A DNA stretch of 64,000 nt from assembly GCF_030811715.1 (NCBI RefSeq), contig NZ_JAUSRH010000001.1, positions 372,001 to 436,000 of the forward strand. The letters are read 5' to 3'. Shown one piece after another: positions 8,377-16,231 of this stretch. Position 1 is the stretch's first letter. Every line of letters begins with the position of its first letter. This DNA is from Sinomonas atrocyanea (GTDB lineage Bacteria; Actinomycetota; Actinomycetes; Actinomycetales; Micrococcaceae). A program made the translations under genes and the position numbers. The notes beneath the pieces are model-generated. The model did no database searches, was not told the origin of the DNA, and saw only the letters and a list, made by a program, of their open reading frames with translations.

Positions 8377-9714
8377 CTAGCGGACGGCGGCGAGGTCGTT
8401 GTCCTTGGACTCCCGCGTCAGCAGGATGAACACCGCGGAGACGAGGGACATCGCGGCGAGGAAGCCGACGACGGCGCCGATGCTCTGGCCCGAGTCCTTG
8501 TACAGCGAGGCCACGATGCCTGGGGTGAAGCCGGCCCCGATGAGTGTCGCGAGCTGGTAGCCGAGGGCGGCGCCCGTGTAGCGGGACGTGGTCCCGAACT
8601 GCTCCGAGACGAACGCCGCGAGCGGGCCGTAGAGCGTCGAGTGGAAGACGAGGGCCAGCGTGAAGGCCAGGAACACGAGCCACACGTTGCCCGAGCCGAG
8701 GAGGGAGAACATCGGGAACAGGTACGCGACGAACAGGATGAGCCCCGCGACCATCACCGGGCGCCGCCCGAAGCGGTCGGACAGCCGGCCGCCGAAGAGG
8801 ACGAACGCGATGGAGATGGCCGAGGCCGCGGCGAACGCATAGAGGACTCCCTGCTGGGGGGCGCCCTTCGAGACCGCGTAGGTGACCGAGAACGTGGGCA
8901 GGACCACCTGCAGGCCGAAGCCCGCGGCGCCGGCGAGCATGATGAACACCAGCGCCTTGGGGCGGCGGAGGACCTCCAGGAGCGGGACCTTCCGCGTCCC
9001 GCCCCGGGCCTCCTCGGCGGTCTTCTCCGCGGTGACAGCCTCGGCGAAGATGGGGCTCTCGGCGACGCGGACCCGGACGAACAGGCCCACCACCAGGAGG
9101 GCGAACGAGAGCAGGAACGGCACGCGCCAGCCCCACGCGAGGAACTGCGGACCAGGCAGGGCCGAGACGAGCCCCATCATGACGGTGCCGAGGACAGCTC
9201 CTGTGGGGGCGCCGGCGTTGACGAACGACGCCGCGAAGCCGCGCCGCTTCGGATCGGCGTGCTCGAGCGCCATGAGCGCCGCGCCGCCCCACTCGCCGCC
9301 CACCGCGATGCCCTGGAGCACCCGCAGGACCACGAGGGCGACGGCCCCCCACGGCCCGATGAGGTCCATGCCGGGAATGAGCCCGATCGCGGCCGAGGCG
9401 AGGCCCATGACCGTCATGGACACGATGAGCATGCCCTTGCGGCCGATCCGGTCCCCGAAGTGGCCGAAGATCACCCCGCCGAGCGGCCGTGCCAGGTAGC
9501 CGGCGGCGAACGTGGCGTACGCGGCGACGACCCCGACCCACGGGTCCGTCCCGGCGAAGAAGACCTTCGGGAACGCGACGGCCGCTGCGGTCGCGTACAG
9601 GAGGAAGTCGTAGAACTCGATGGTGCTGCCCAGGTAGCTGGACAGGATGACCGTGCGCGCCTCTCTGCGCTGGGCGGTCGTGCTCATCTGGCGGAGCGTG
9701 GGGGTTCCGGACAT
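8377..9714 (-). CDS. MFS metabolite:H+ symporter, probable aromatic acid uptake (CouT-like)
   Basis: A 445-residue, twelve-helix transporter of the MHS family (the ProP/ShiA/KgtP type). Evidence: SYLGSTIEFYDFLLYATAAA in the first helix, RPLGGVIFGHFGDRIGRKG (loop 2-3 motif), the loop 4 GIAVGGEWGGAALMALEH motif typical of MHS members, and FGGRLSDRFGRRPVM in loop 8-9. The start ATG at 9712-9714 has GAGGAAAG upstream. It sits between the ligase and the MaoC hydratase genes, so uptake of the acid activated by the ligase is the most economical role. Confidence 0.88.
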   Translation of the reverse strand: MSGTPTLRQMSTTAQRREARTVILSSYLGSTIEFYDFLLYATAAAVAFPKVFFAGTDPWVGVVAAYATFAAGYLARPLGGVIFGHFGDRIGRKGMLIVSMTVMGLASAAIGLIPGMDLIGPWGAVALVVLRVLQGIAVGGEWGGAALMALEHADPKRRGFAASFVNAGAPTGAVLGTVMMGLVSALPGPQFLAWGWRVPFLLSFALLVVGLFVRVRVAESPIFAEAVTAEKTAEEARGGTRKVPLLEVLRRPKALVFIMLAGAAGFGLQVVLPTFSVTYAVSKGAPQQGVLYAFAAASAISIAFVLFGGRLSDRFGRRPVMVAGLILFVAYLFPMFSLLGSGNVWLVFLAFTLALVFHSTLYGPLAAFVSEQFGTTSRYTGAALGYQLATLIGAGFTPGIVASLYKDSGQSIGAVVGFLAAMSLVSAVFILLTRESKDNDLAAVR

Positions 9715-9776
9715 GGGCTTTCCTCGGGAGGTGGGATGGGTGGCGTTCGGGGCGAGCGGGCGGGCGTGCAGCAGGG

Positions 9777-10265
9777 CTACTTGTAGAACCGCGCGAGGAA
9801 CTCGGCGACGACCGCCGGGCGTTCCTGGCCTTCGATCTCGATCGTGGCGTTGACCTTGATCTGGGCACCGCCCTTGACCTCGGCCACCTCGGCGATGGTG
9901 CCGACCATGCGGACCTTCGAGCCGGCCTTGACGGGAGAGGTGAAGCGGACCTTGTCGAGGCCGTAGTTGACCTTGGTGGTGACGCCCTCGACGTCGAAGA
10001 GCTCGCCCCAGAACGGGATGATCAGGGAGAGCGTGAGGAAGCCGTGGGCGATCGGGGCGCCGAACGGACCGTCCTTGGCCCGCTCCGGGTCGGTGTGGAT
10101 CCACTGGTGGTCGTCGGTCGCGTCGGCGAAGAGGTTGACGCGGTCCTGGGTGATCTCCATCCAGTCGGTCGCGCCGAGGTCGGCGCCGGCCATGGTGAGG
10201 AGCTTGTCGAAGTCGACAACGAGGCGGGGCTCGCTGGAACGCGGCTCGGTGGTGCGTGCGGTCAT
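9777..10265 (-). CDS. MaoC family dehydratase, probable aryl-enoyl-CoA hydratase (CouM-like)
   Basis: A 162-residue single hot-dog protein. The hydratase-2 dyad is visible in ADATDDHQWIHTDPERA, with Asp52 and His57 as likely catalytic residues, followed by APIAHGFLTLSLI. It resembles the stand-alone MaoC proteins similar to M. tuberculosis Rv0130. In a cou-type pathway it would add water across the side-chain double bond of a hydroxycinnamoyl-CoA. The ATG at 10263-10265 has AAGGAGAACACC upstream. It lies 35 bases downstream of the acyl-CoA dehydrogenase gene. Confidence 0.9.
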   Translation of the reverse strand: MTARTTEPRSSEPRLVVDFDKLLTMAGADLGATDWMEITQDRVNLFADATDDHQWIHTDPERAKDGPFGAPIAHGFLTLSLIIPFWGELFDVEGVTTKVNYGLDKVRFTSPVKAGSKVRMVGTIAEVAEVKGGAQIKVNATIEIEGQERPAVVAEFLARFYK

Positions 10266-10300
10266 GGTGTTCTCCTTGGAGTTCTCTGGGGGGTGCGGCG

Positions 10301-11488
10301 CTATTTGGTGAAGGCGCTCTGGCCCGTGAGGGCCCGGCCGACGATCAGGGCGTTGATCTCGTGGGTGCCCTCGTAGGAGTAGACGGCCTCGGCGTCCGCG
10401 TGGAAGCGGGCCACCTCGGTATCCAGGGTGATGCCGTTGCCGCCCACCACTTCGCGGGCGAGGGCCACCGTCTCGCGCATGAGCAGCGAGGTCTGCATCT
10501 TGGCCAGGGCGGAGTCCTGGTCGCGGTAGACGCCCTTCTCCTGCTGCTCGGTGAGCCGGACGACGAGCGCGAGGCTCGAGGTCAGGTTGCCGAGCATGCG
10601 GGCGAGCTTCTCCTGGACGAGCTGGAATCCGCCGAGCTGCCGCCCGAACTGCTCGCGCCCGGTGACGTAGCGCAGGGCGGCCTCGAAGGCGCCGGCCTGG
10701 ATGCCGGTGGCGATCCAGGCGACGTCCGAGCGCATGGCCCGGAGCATGGCGGCGACGTCCCTGAACGAGTTCACGTTGTGGAGCCGGTCCGCCTCGGTGA
10801 CCCGCACGCCGTCGAGCGTGATGTGCGCGTTCTGCATCATGCGCAGGGCCGTCTTGCGGTGGATCTTCTCGAGGGTGACGCCAGGGGCCTCGCGCGGGAC
10901 GAGGAAGGCCTTGACCTGCCCGTCCGCGACGTCGCGGGCGAACACGGCCAGGACATCCGCTGTGAACGCGCCTCCGATCCAGCGCTTCGCGCCGTCGAGG
11001 ACCCAGGTGTCCGTTCCCGGCTCGCGGCGCGCGGTGGTGGCGAGGCCGCCGGCGATGTCGGAGCCGTGCTCGGGCTCCGTGAGGGAGAAGACGCCCTTGA
11101 GCGTGAAGTCGATGACCTGGGGCATCCACTCCTGCTTCTGCTCCTCCGAGGCGCCGACGCGGATGGCCGTGCGGAACAGGCCGGCCTGGGCCGTGTAGAA
11201 CGTGGCGATCGAGGCGTCGGTGCGCGCGAGCTCGAAGATGCGGAAGCCGTGGTAGAGCCCTCGGGCCGGGCGGGTCCGGTTCGCGGTGAGCTCGGCGGGC
11301 TCCATGAGGTCCAGGTCGATCAGCGGCTGGGCGATCTCGTAGGGGAACTCGCCGCGCTCCCAGTAGTCGCCCACGAGAGGCTTGGCGGTGGTCTCGAGGA
11401 AGTCACGCAGGCGGCCGAGGACGAGGCGCTCGTCGTCGGTGAGGAGGCCCTCGGCGTCGTACCAGTCGGAGGCGGAGTACAGGTCCAT
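10301..11488 (-). CDS. Acyl-CoA dehydrogenase, glutaryl-CoA dehydrogenase-like (possible CouH role)
   Basis: A 395-residue flavin-dependent acyl-CoA dehydrogenase. Motifs include GVFSLTEPEHGSDIAGGLAT (FAD and substrate loop), WVLDGAKRWIGGAFTADV, GREQFGRQLGGFQLVQEKLA, and the catalytic base in SYEGTHEINALIVGRALTG, a C terminus much like glutaryl-CoA dehydrogenases. In this operon it could oxidise saturated arylpropionyl-CoA esters to cinnamoyl-CoA esters, feeding dihydro-hydroxycinnamates into the pathway; that is an inference. It starts one base after the amidohydrolase stop codon, so the two are translated from one message. Confidence 0.9.
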   Translation of the reverse strand: MDLYSASDWYDAEGLLTDDERLVLGRLRDFLETTAKPLVGDYWERGEFPYEIAQPLIDLDLMEPAELTANRTRPARGLYHGFRIFELARTDASIATFYTAQAGLFRTAIRVGASEEQKQEWMPQVIDFTLKGVFSLTEPEHGSDIAGGLATTARREPGTDTWVLDGAKRWIGGAFTADVLAVFARDVADGQVKAFLVPREAPGVTLEKIHRKTALRMMQNAHITLDGVRVTEADRLHNVNSFRDVAAMLRAMRSDVAWIATGIQAGAFEAALRYVTGREQFGRQLGGFQLVQEKLARMLGNLTSSLALVVRLTEQQEKGVYRDQDSALAKMQTSLLMRETVALAREVVGGNGITLDTEVARFHADAEAVYSYEGTHEINALIVGRALTGQSAFTK

Positions 11489-11489
11489 C

Positions 11490-12392
11490 TCAGCGCTTCC
11501 CTTCCGCGGCGCCCAGCCCGAGGAGCTTCACGGCGTTGTCCTTGAGGATCTTGGGCCGGACCTCGTCCTTGAGCGGGAGGTCGGCGAACGCACCGAGCCA
11601 TTTCGCCGGGGTGATGAGCGGGAAGTCGGTGCCGAACAGCACCTTCTCCGCCAGCATCGAGTTGGCGGCCCGCACGAGGGACTGCGGGAAGTACTTCGGG
11701 GACCAGCCCGAGAGGTCGATGAACACGTTCGACTTGTGGGTGGCGATCGAGATCGCCTCGTCCTGCCAGGGCACGGAGGGATGCGCCATGATCACGGTCA
11801 GGCCGGGGAAGTCGGCGGCGACGTCGTCGAGCAGCAACGGGTTGGAATACTTGAGCTTGATGCCGTGGCCGCCGGGCAGACCCGCGCCCATGCCGTTCTG
11901 GCCGGTGTGGAAGACGGCCGGGAGGCCGAGCTCCGCCAGGGTCTCCCAGAGCGGGTAGAACTCCTCGCTCGAGGGGTCGAAGCCCTGCAGGGACGGGTGG
12001 AACTTGAAGCCTCGGGCTCCGAGCTCGAGCGCCTGGTGCTTGGCGCGCGCGATCGCCTCCTCGCCGGTGCGCGGGTCCACGGAGCCGAACGGGATGAGGA
12101 CGTCGCTGTGCTCCGCGGCGCCGGCGATGAGGTCCTCGATGGAGTTCGGCTCATGCTTCAGGGCCGTGCGCGCGTCCACGGTGAAGACGACCGCGGCCAT
12201 GTTCAGCGAGCGGTAGGTGTCCGCGATCTTCTCGAGCGTGGGGTGGCGGTCCTCGGCCTTGAAGTACTTCGAGGAGGCCTCGTTGAGGTCGTCGGGGAGT
12301 GAGCAGTGGCCGTGGCCGTCGATCTCGACGTGCACGTGCATGTCGATCGCGTCGAGCTTGGCGACGTCGAGCCCGAGTTCGTAGCGCGCCAT
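11490..12392 (-). CDS. Amidohydrolase-2 family, CouO-like beta-ketoacyl-CoA cleavage enzyme
   Basis: A 300-residue metal-dependent hydrolase of the ACMSD-like amidohydrolase family: IDMHVHVEID gives the first metal His pair (His19, His21), then GFKFHPSLQGF, PAVFHTGQNGMG, VIMAHPSVPWQDEA and VLFGTDFP with Asp256. In Rhodococcus jostii RHA1, CouO has a metal ligand Asp257 and replaces thiolase and thioesterase by hydrolysing the aryl beta-keto thioester; the near-identical position supports orthology. Product would be a hydroxybenzoate plus acetyl-CoA. It sits between the SDR and acyl-CoA dehydrogenase genes. Family assignment is firm; the CouO role comes from context plus remembered literature. 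Confidence 0.87.
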   Translation of the reverse strand: MARYELGLDVAKLDAIDMHVHVEIDGHGHCSLPDDLNEASSKYFKAEDRHPTLEKIADTYRSLNMAAVVFTVDARTALKHEPNSIEDLIAGAAEHSDVLIPFGSVDPRTGEEAIARAKHQALELGARGFKFHPSLQGFDPSSEEFYPLWETLAELGLPAVFHTGQNGMGAGLPGGHGIKLKYSNPLLLDDVAADFPGLTVIMAHPSVPWQDEAISIATHKSNVFIDLSGWSPKYFPQSLVRAANSMLAEKVLFGTDFPLITPAKWLGAFADLPLKDEVRPKILKDNAVKLLGLGAAEGKR

Positions 12393-12394
12393 GG

Positions 12395-13330
12395 TCAGCG
12401 GGCCTCCGCCCCTGAGGGCTGCAGGTCTTCCGGGAGAGGGAGGAACTCCTCGCCCACGCTCTGCACGTGGTCGCCGATGAGCTCGGCTCCGCGCTCCTGG
12501 AGCGCCTCGTAGGTCCAGCCGCCCTCGCGGTAGTCCGTGGTGGCGGGCTCGGGGTGGGTCCAGACCTGGAGGCGGTCACCGCCGGCGCCGATCGCCTGGC
12601 CGCTGATGCCGGCCGCCTCGTCGGAGGCGAGGTACGCGACCAGGCCCGCGACGTCGTCGGCCGTGCCGAAGCCGAGGTCGTGGCGGAAGAAGGCCGGCAT
12701 GGCCTCGCCGCGCTCGTCCGCCTCGACGGCCTTGGCGAAGTACGGCACCGTCTTGGTCATGGCGGTCGCGGCGACGGGGATGACGGCGTTGACGGTCACT
12801 CCGGCCTTCTTCATCTCGAGCGCCCACGTGCGCACCATGCCCACGATCCCGGCCTTGGCGGCGGCGTAGTTGGTCTGGCCGAAGTTGCCGCGCTGGCCCG
12901 TCGGGGAGCCGATCGTGACGATGCGGCCGGCGATCCCGTGCTCCTTGAAGTAGGCGTACGCCTCGCGGACGCACGTGAACGTGCCCTTGAGGTGGACGTT
13001 GATGACGAGGTCGAAGTCATCGTCCGTCATCTTCAGCAGGCTCTTGTCCCGCAGGATGCCGGCGTTGGTGACGAGGATGTCGAGCCGGCCGAACGCCTCC
13101 ACGGCCCCGTCGACGAGCGCCTTCGCGGCCTCGGTGGTGCCGACGGGGACGACGACGGCGGTCGCCTTCCCGCCGTCGGCCTGGATCTGCTCCACCGCGG
13201 CGGCGGCGGTGGCCTCGTTCACGTCATTGATGACGACGGCGGCGCCCTGCCGCGCGAGCTCGCGGGCGTAGGCGAGGCCGAGGCCCTGTCCGCTGCCGGT
13301 GACGATCGCTACCTTGCCTGCCAGGCTCAT
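12395..13330 (-). CDS. SDR oxidoreductase, probable aryl-3-hydroxyacyl-CoA dehydrogenase (CouN-like)
   Basis: A 311-residue classical short-chain dehydrogenase: VTGSGQGLGLAYA near residue 11 binds NAD(P), NAGILRDKSLLKM is the NAG strand with the long loop typical of MFE-2-like hydroxyacyl-CoA dehydrogenases, and TIGSPTGQRGNFGQTNYAAA holds the catalytic Ser and Tyr. The C-terminal 50 residues (VWTHPEP onward) match the extension of multifunctional enzyme-type dehydrogenases. ATG 13328-13330 is preceded by AAGGAGC. As the first gene of the operon it would oxidise the aryl-3-hydroxypropionyl-CoA made by the MaoC hydratase. Confidence 0.9.
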   Translation of the reverse strand: MSLAGKVAIVTGSGQGLGLAYARELARQGAAVVINDVNEATAAAAVEQIQADGGKATAVVVPVGTTEAAKALVDGAVEAFGRLDILVTNAGILRDKSLLKMTDDDFDLVINVHLKGTFTCVREAYAYFKEHGIAGRIVTIGSPTGQRGNFGQTNYAAAKAGIVGMVRTWALEMKKAGVTVNAVIPVAATAMTKTVPYFAKAVEADERGEAMPAFFRHDLGFGTADDVAGLVAYLASDEAAGISGQAIGAGGDRLQVWTHPEPATTDYREGGWTYEALQERGAELIGDHVQSVGEEFLPLPEDLQPSGAEAR

Positions 13331-13402
13331 GCCCTGCTCCTTGCGGTGTGTGGCTGCGGCCTCGTCCATGAGACCCTTGTCACAGTCCATGAGATACTGG
13401 AT

Positions 13403-13418
13403 CATTGAAAAAGTCAAC
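13403..13418. promoter_or_regulatory. Candidate MarR operator in the SDR-marR divergent spacer
   Basis: An imperfect dyad, CATTGA at 13403-13408 and TCAACG at 13414-13419, around AAAAG, with the perfect core TTGA-N5-TCAA (13405-13417). On the operon strand it provides TTGACT (13417-13412), a good -35 hexamer for the catabolic operon, although no clear -10 follows at 17 bases. The position suits repression by the divergent MarR protein. Assignment is by position and symmetry only. Confidence 0.4.
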
Positions 13419-13449
13419 GATTGAATTTTGATGAGGTTTGGAGGCCCCG

Positions 13450-13914
13450 GTGAGCATTGGCCACAGCGTGGAGGCGGCCGACACCCCGCGGCTCGCGGCG
13501 TCGGCGATCGCAGACGACATCGGGCTCCTGCTCGCGAAGGTCCGCGCGGCCGGCTCGGTCCTCAACAACCGCGCACTCGCGGACTTCGGGCTGCGCGAGC
13601 GCTCCTACTCGGTGCTGCGCCTCGCGTGCAGCGGCCTCGAGCCCACCCAGCGCGAGCTCGCCGACTTCCTGAGTCTGGACCCGAGCCAGATCGTGGCCCT
13701 CATCGACGAGCTCGAGGGGCGCGGGCTCGTGGCGCGCGAGCAGGGCCGGACCGACCGGCGGCAGAAGATCGTGCTCGCGACCCGGGCCGGCGAGCGCCTG
13801 CACGCCCAGGCGGAGGCGGCGCTGAAGGCGTGCGAATCCGAGCAGTTCGCGGCCCTCAGCTCGGCCGAGGTCAACTCGCTGCGCGCCCTGCTCCAGCGGA
13901 CGCTCTGGGGCTAG
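13450..13914 (+). CDS. MarR family regulator, probable hydroxycinnamoyl-CoA-responsive repressor (CouR-like)
   Basis: A 154-residue winged-helix regulator. YSVLRLACSGLEPTQRELADFL and SLDPSQIVALIDELEGRGLV form the helix-turn-helix, and REQGRTDRRQKIVLATRAGERL is the wing with the conserved Asp-Arg-Arg. The GTG at 13450 is chosen because GGAGG lies five bases upstream; a TTG at 13438 is possible. It is divergent from the six-gene catabolic operon and should control it. In RHA1 the equivalent CouR is released by p-hydroxycinnamoyl-CoA; whether this protein uses the same ligand is inferred from synteny. Confidence 0.87.
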   Translation: MSIGHSVEAADTPRLAASAIADDIGLLLAKVRAAGSVLNNRALADFGLRERSYSVLRLACSGLEPTQRELADFLSLDPSQIVALIDELEGRGLVAREQGRTDRRQKIVLATRAGERLHAQAEAALKACESEQFAALSSAEVNSLRALLQRTLWG

Positions 13915-13941
13915 CGAACCGGCCAGGGGACCGCCGGACGC

Positions 13942-15204
13942 TCAGCCGAGGATGCGGTCCAGGTAGGCGTTGCGGAACACGCCCGCCGGGTCGCGCTCGG
14001 CCACGAGCCTGCGGAAGTCCTCGAACCGCGGGTACAGGGCCGCGATGGTGGCCGGCGGCACGGCGAACAGCTTGCCCCAGTGCGGGCGGGCACCGAAGGG
14101 GGCGAGGGCGGCCTCGAGCTCGGGCAGGACGGACTCCACCTCGCGCTGCAGCGGCCTCCACGTGAAGTGCAGCGCCACGCTGTCCTGGCGGTAGGAGGGG
14201 CTGAGCCAGAACTCGTCCGCCGCGACCGTGCGCACCTCGGAGACGTAGAGGAGCGGTGCCAGCCGGGCCGCGAGCGCCCGCACCGCGCGGAGGGCTTCCG
14301 CCGCCCGCGCCCGCGGAAGGAGGTATTCGGTCTGCAGCTCGTCGCCGGCGCTCGGGGTGAACTCATGCCGGAAGTGCGGGAGCCGTTCGAGCCAGGGGCC
14401 GGGGACGTCGAGCTGCTGCGTGCAGTTGCCCGCGTCCATCTCGGGCAGCGGATGCCGGGGCCGCTGGGCGGGCACGGCACCGAAGAAGGACGACGGCGCG
14501 GCGCCCTCGCCCGCGTCCGCGACGACGCGCACCTTGCGCCAGGCCTGCGCCACCGTGTCACCGGCGTAGTCGGTGAAGAGCGAGACGCTGTAGCCGTCGC
14601 CGGCCACCGCGTCGAAGTCCGTGAGCACGGCCTCCCACGGCAGGTCCTCGAACACCTGCTGGCGCACCTGGTAGCTCGGCTCGACGGCGAGCTCGAGCGC
14701 GGTCACGATCCCGAGGGCCCCGAGGCCCACGACGCTGCCGAGGAACTCCTCGCCGTCGGCTGCGGAGAGCCGGTCGGGCTCGCCGGAGGCCCGCACGAGC
14801 TCGATCGCCGTCACGGCGGCTGCCAGGGCCGGGCTCGCGATGCCGGATCCGTGGGTGCCTGTCTGGACGGCGCCGCCCACCGAGATGTGCGGCAGCGAGG
14901 CCATGTTGTGCAGCGCCCAGCCCTCGCGCTCGAGCGCTGCCCCGAGCGCTCCGTAGGTGAGGCCGGCCGGAACGCGGACCACCCGGCGCGCCGCGTCGAG
15001 CTCGACCGCGCTGGGCAGCCGGTCCAGGACGATGTGCACGCCGCCGGTGTCCGCGATGTCGTTGAAGCAGTGGCGCGAGCCGAGCGCCTTGACGCGCTCT
15101 CCCCGTCGCGCGGCGCCGGCGACGAGCTCCGCGAGCTCCTCCACGGATTCCGGCCGCGTGGCGGACGCCGCCGCGTACTCGAGATTCCCTGCCCAGTTCC
15201 TCAT
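13942..15204 (-). CDS. FAD-dependent alditol/xylitol oxidase (AldO-like)
   Basis: A 420-residue vanillyl-alcohol-oxidase-fold flavoprotein strongly resembling Streptomyces coelicolor AldO in length and motifs. GSRHCFNDIADT contains His45, matching AldO His46 that holds FAD covalently; HISVGGAVQTGTHGSG is the FAD loop; SEVRTVAADEFWLSP provides the Glu and Arg, HFTW the Thr and HWGK the Lys of the AldO active site. AldO oxidises xylitol and sorbitol at C1 with O2, giving aldose and hydrogen peroxide. As the last gene of a xylose operon it probably feeds xylitol into xylose. No signal peptide is seen. Confidence 0.85.
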   Translation of the reverse strand: MRNWAGNLEYAAASATRPESVEELAELVAGAARRGERVKALGSRHCFNDIADTGGVHIVLDRLPSAVELDAARRVVRVPAGLTYGALGAALEREGWALHNMASLPHISVGGAVQTGTHGSGIASPALAAAVTAIELVRASGEPDRLSAADGEEFLGSVVGLGALGIVTALELAVEPSYQVRQQVFEDLPWEAVLTDFDAVAGDGYSVSLFTDYAGDTVAQAWRKVRVVADAGEGAAPSSFFGAVPAQRPRHPLPEMDAGNCTQQLDVPGPWLERLPHFRHEFTPSAGDELQTEYLLPRARAAEALRAVRALAARLAPLLYVSEVRTVAADEFWLSPSYRQDSVALHFTWRPLQREVESVLPELEAALAPFGARPHWGKLFAVPPATIAALYPRFEDFRRLVAERDPAGVFRNAYLDRILG

Positions 15205-15229
15205 CGTCTCGCTTCCAGCTCCTGTGGCG

Positions 15230-16231
15230 TCAGTGGGCGGCCGGGGCGACGCGGAACCGTTCCGCGAGCTCGTCCATCAGCCGGTCGAAGTGGGGGTCGA
15301 CGCTCTTGCGCGCCGGGTCCTCGTCGTGCCATGCCACCATCTCCCGCGCGCCCTGCTCGTAGGGGATGCGCGGGGCGAAGTCGGGCACCAGGCTGCGCAG
15401 CTTGGAGGTGTCGAAGACCGCCGAGTGGGTCTTGTCGCCCAGGAGCGAGGCACCCCATTCGGGGTCCACGGCCGCGATAGCCTCGGAGGGCACATGGACG
15501 ATCCGGGCTTGCGCGCCGGCGGCGCGGGCCAGGACGTGGGCGATCTGGTCCCATGTCAGGACATCGTCCGAGGTGATGGTGAAGGCCTCCCCGAGCGCCC
15601 TCGAGTGCCCGAGCAGCGGGACGAAGCCGCGGGCGAAGTCCTCGTGGTGGGTCAGGGTCCACAGGGAGGAACCGTCGCCGTGCACCACGATCTCCTTGCC
15701 CTGCCGCATCCGCTCGACCACGGTCCAGCCGCCGTTGAACGGGGGCCGCGTCCTGTCATAGGTGTGCGAGGGGCGGATGACGGTGGCGGGGAAGCCGCGC
15801 TCCCTGTAGGCCGACGTGAGGACGTCCTCGCACGCGATCTTGTCGCGGCTGTACTGCCAGTACGGGTTCCGCAGCGGCGTGGACTCGCGGATGGGCAGCC
15901 GCGCCGGCGGCGTCTGGTACGCCGAGGCGGAGCTGATGAAGACGTACTGGCCCGTGCGGCCCTCGAACAGCTTCAGGTCGGTGTGCACGTGGTCGGGGGT
16001 GAAGGCGACCCAGTCCACGACGGCGTCGAACTCGCGCCCGCCCAGGACCTCCCGCACGGAGGCGGGGTCGCGGATGTCGGCCACGAGCTGTTCCGTCTCG
16101 GCCGGAACCTCGCGCCGGCCGGTGCCGCGGTTGAGGACCGTCAGCTCGATCCCGCGCTCCACGGCGAGCCGCGCGCAGGCGGAGCTGATGGTGCCGCTGC
16201 CCCCGATGAAGAGGGCCTTGAGTGCGCTCAC
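15230..16231 (-). CDS. NAD-dependent epimerase/dehydratase family protein
   Basis: A 333-residue extended short-chain dehydrogenase. [19 protein letters not shown] is the Rossmann glycine loop, [11 protein letters not shown] carries the family Ser region, and [14 protein letters not shown] holds the catalytic Tyr-x3-Lys (YSRDK). [15 protein letters not shown] and [16 protein letters not shown] are typical substrate-domain segments. The GTG at 16229-16231 overlaps the xylB stop codon (GTGA), so it is coupled to xylulokinase. Its sugar substrate is unknown; an acyclic or nucleotide-linked pentose derivative is only a guess. Confidence 0.85.
   Translation of the reverse strand: MSALKALFIGGSGTISSACARLAVERGIELTVLNRGTGRREVPAETEQLVADIRDPASVREVLGGREFDAVVDWVAFTPDHVHTDLKLFEGRTGQYVFISSASAYQTPPARLPIRESTPLRNPYWQYSRDKIACEDVLTSAYRERGFPATVIRPSHTYDRTRPPFNGGWTVVERMRQGKEIVVHGDGSSLWTLTHHEDFARGFVPLLGHSRALGEAFTITSDDVLTWDQIAHVLARAAGAQARIVHVPSEAIAAVDPEWGASLLGDKTHSAVFDTSKLRSLVPDFAPRIPYEQGAREMVAWHDEDPARKSVDPHFDRLMDELAERFRVAPAAH

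Noticed and set aside
7513-9786. A 757-codon plus-strand open frame antisense to the ligase and MFS genes
   Set aside because: Charged low-complexity translation with no domain; it is the frame complementary to GC-rich codons of two clear genes.
13377-13398. A marR promoter from TTGTCA and GATACT
   Set aside because: The two hexamers are only 10 bases apart, too close for a sigma-70 type promoter.
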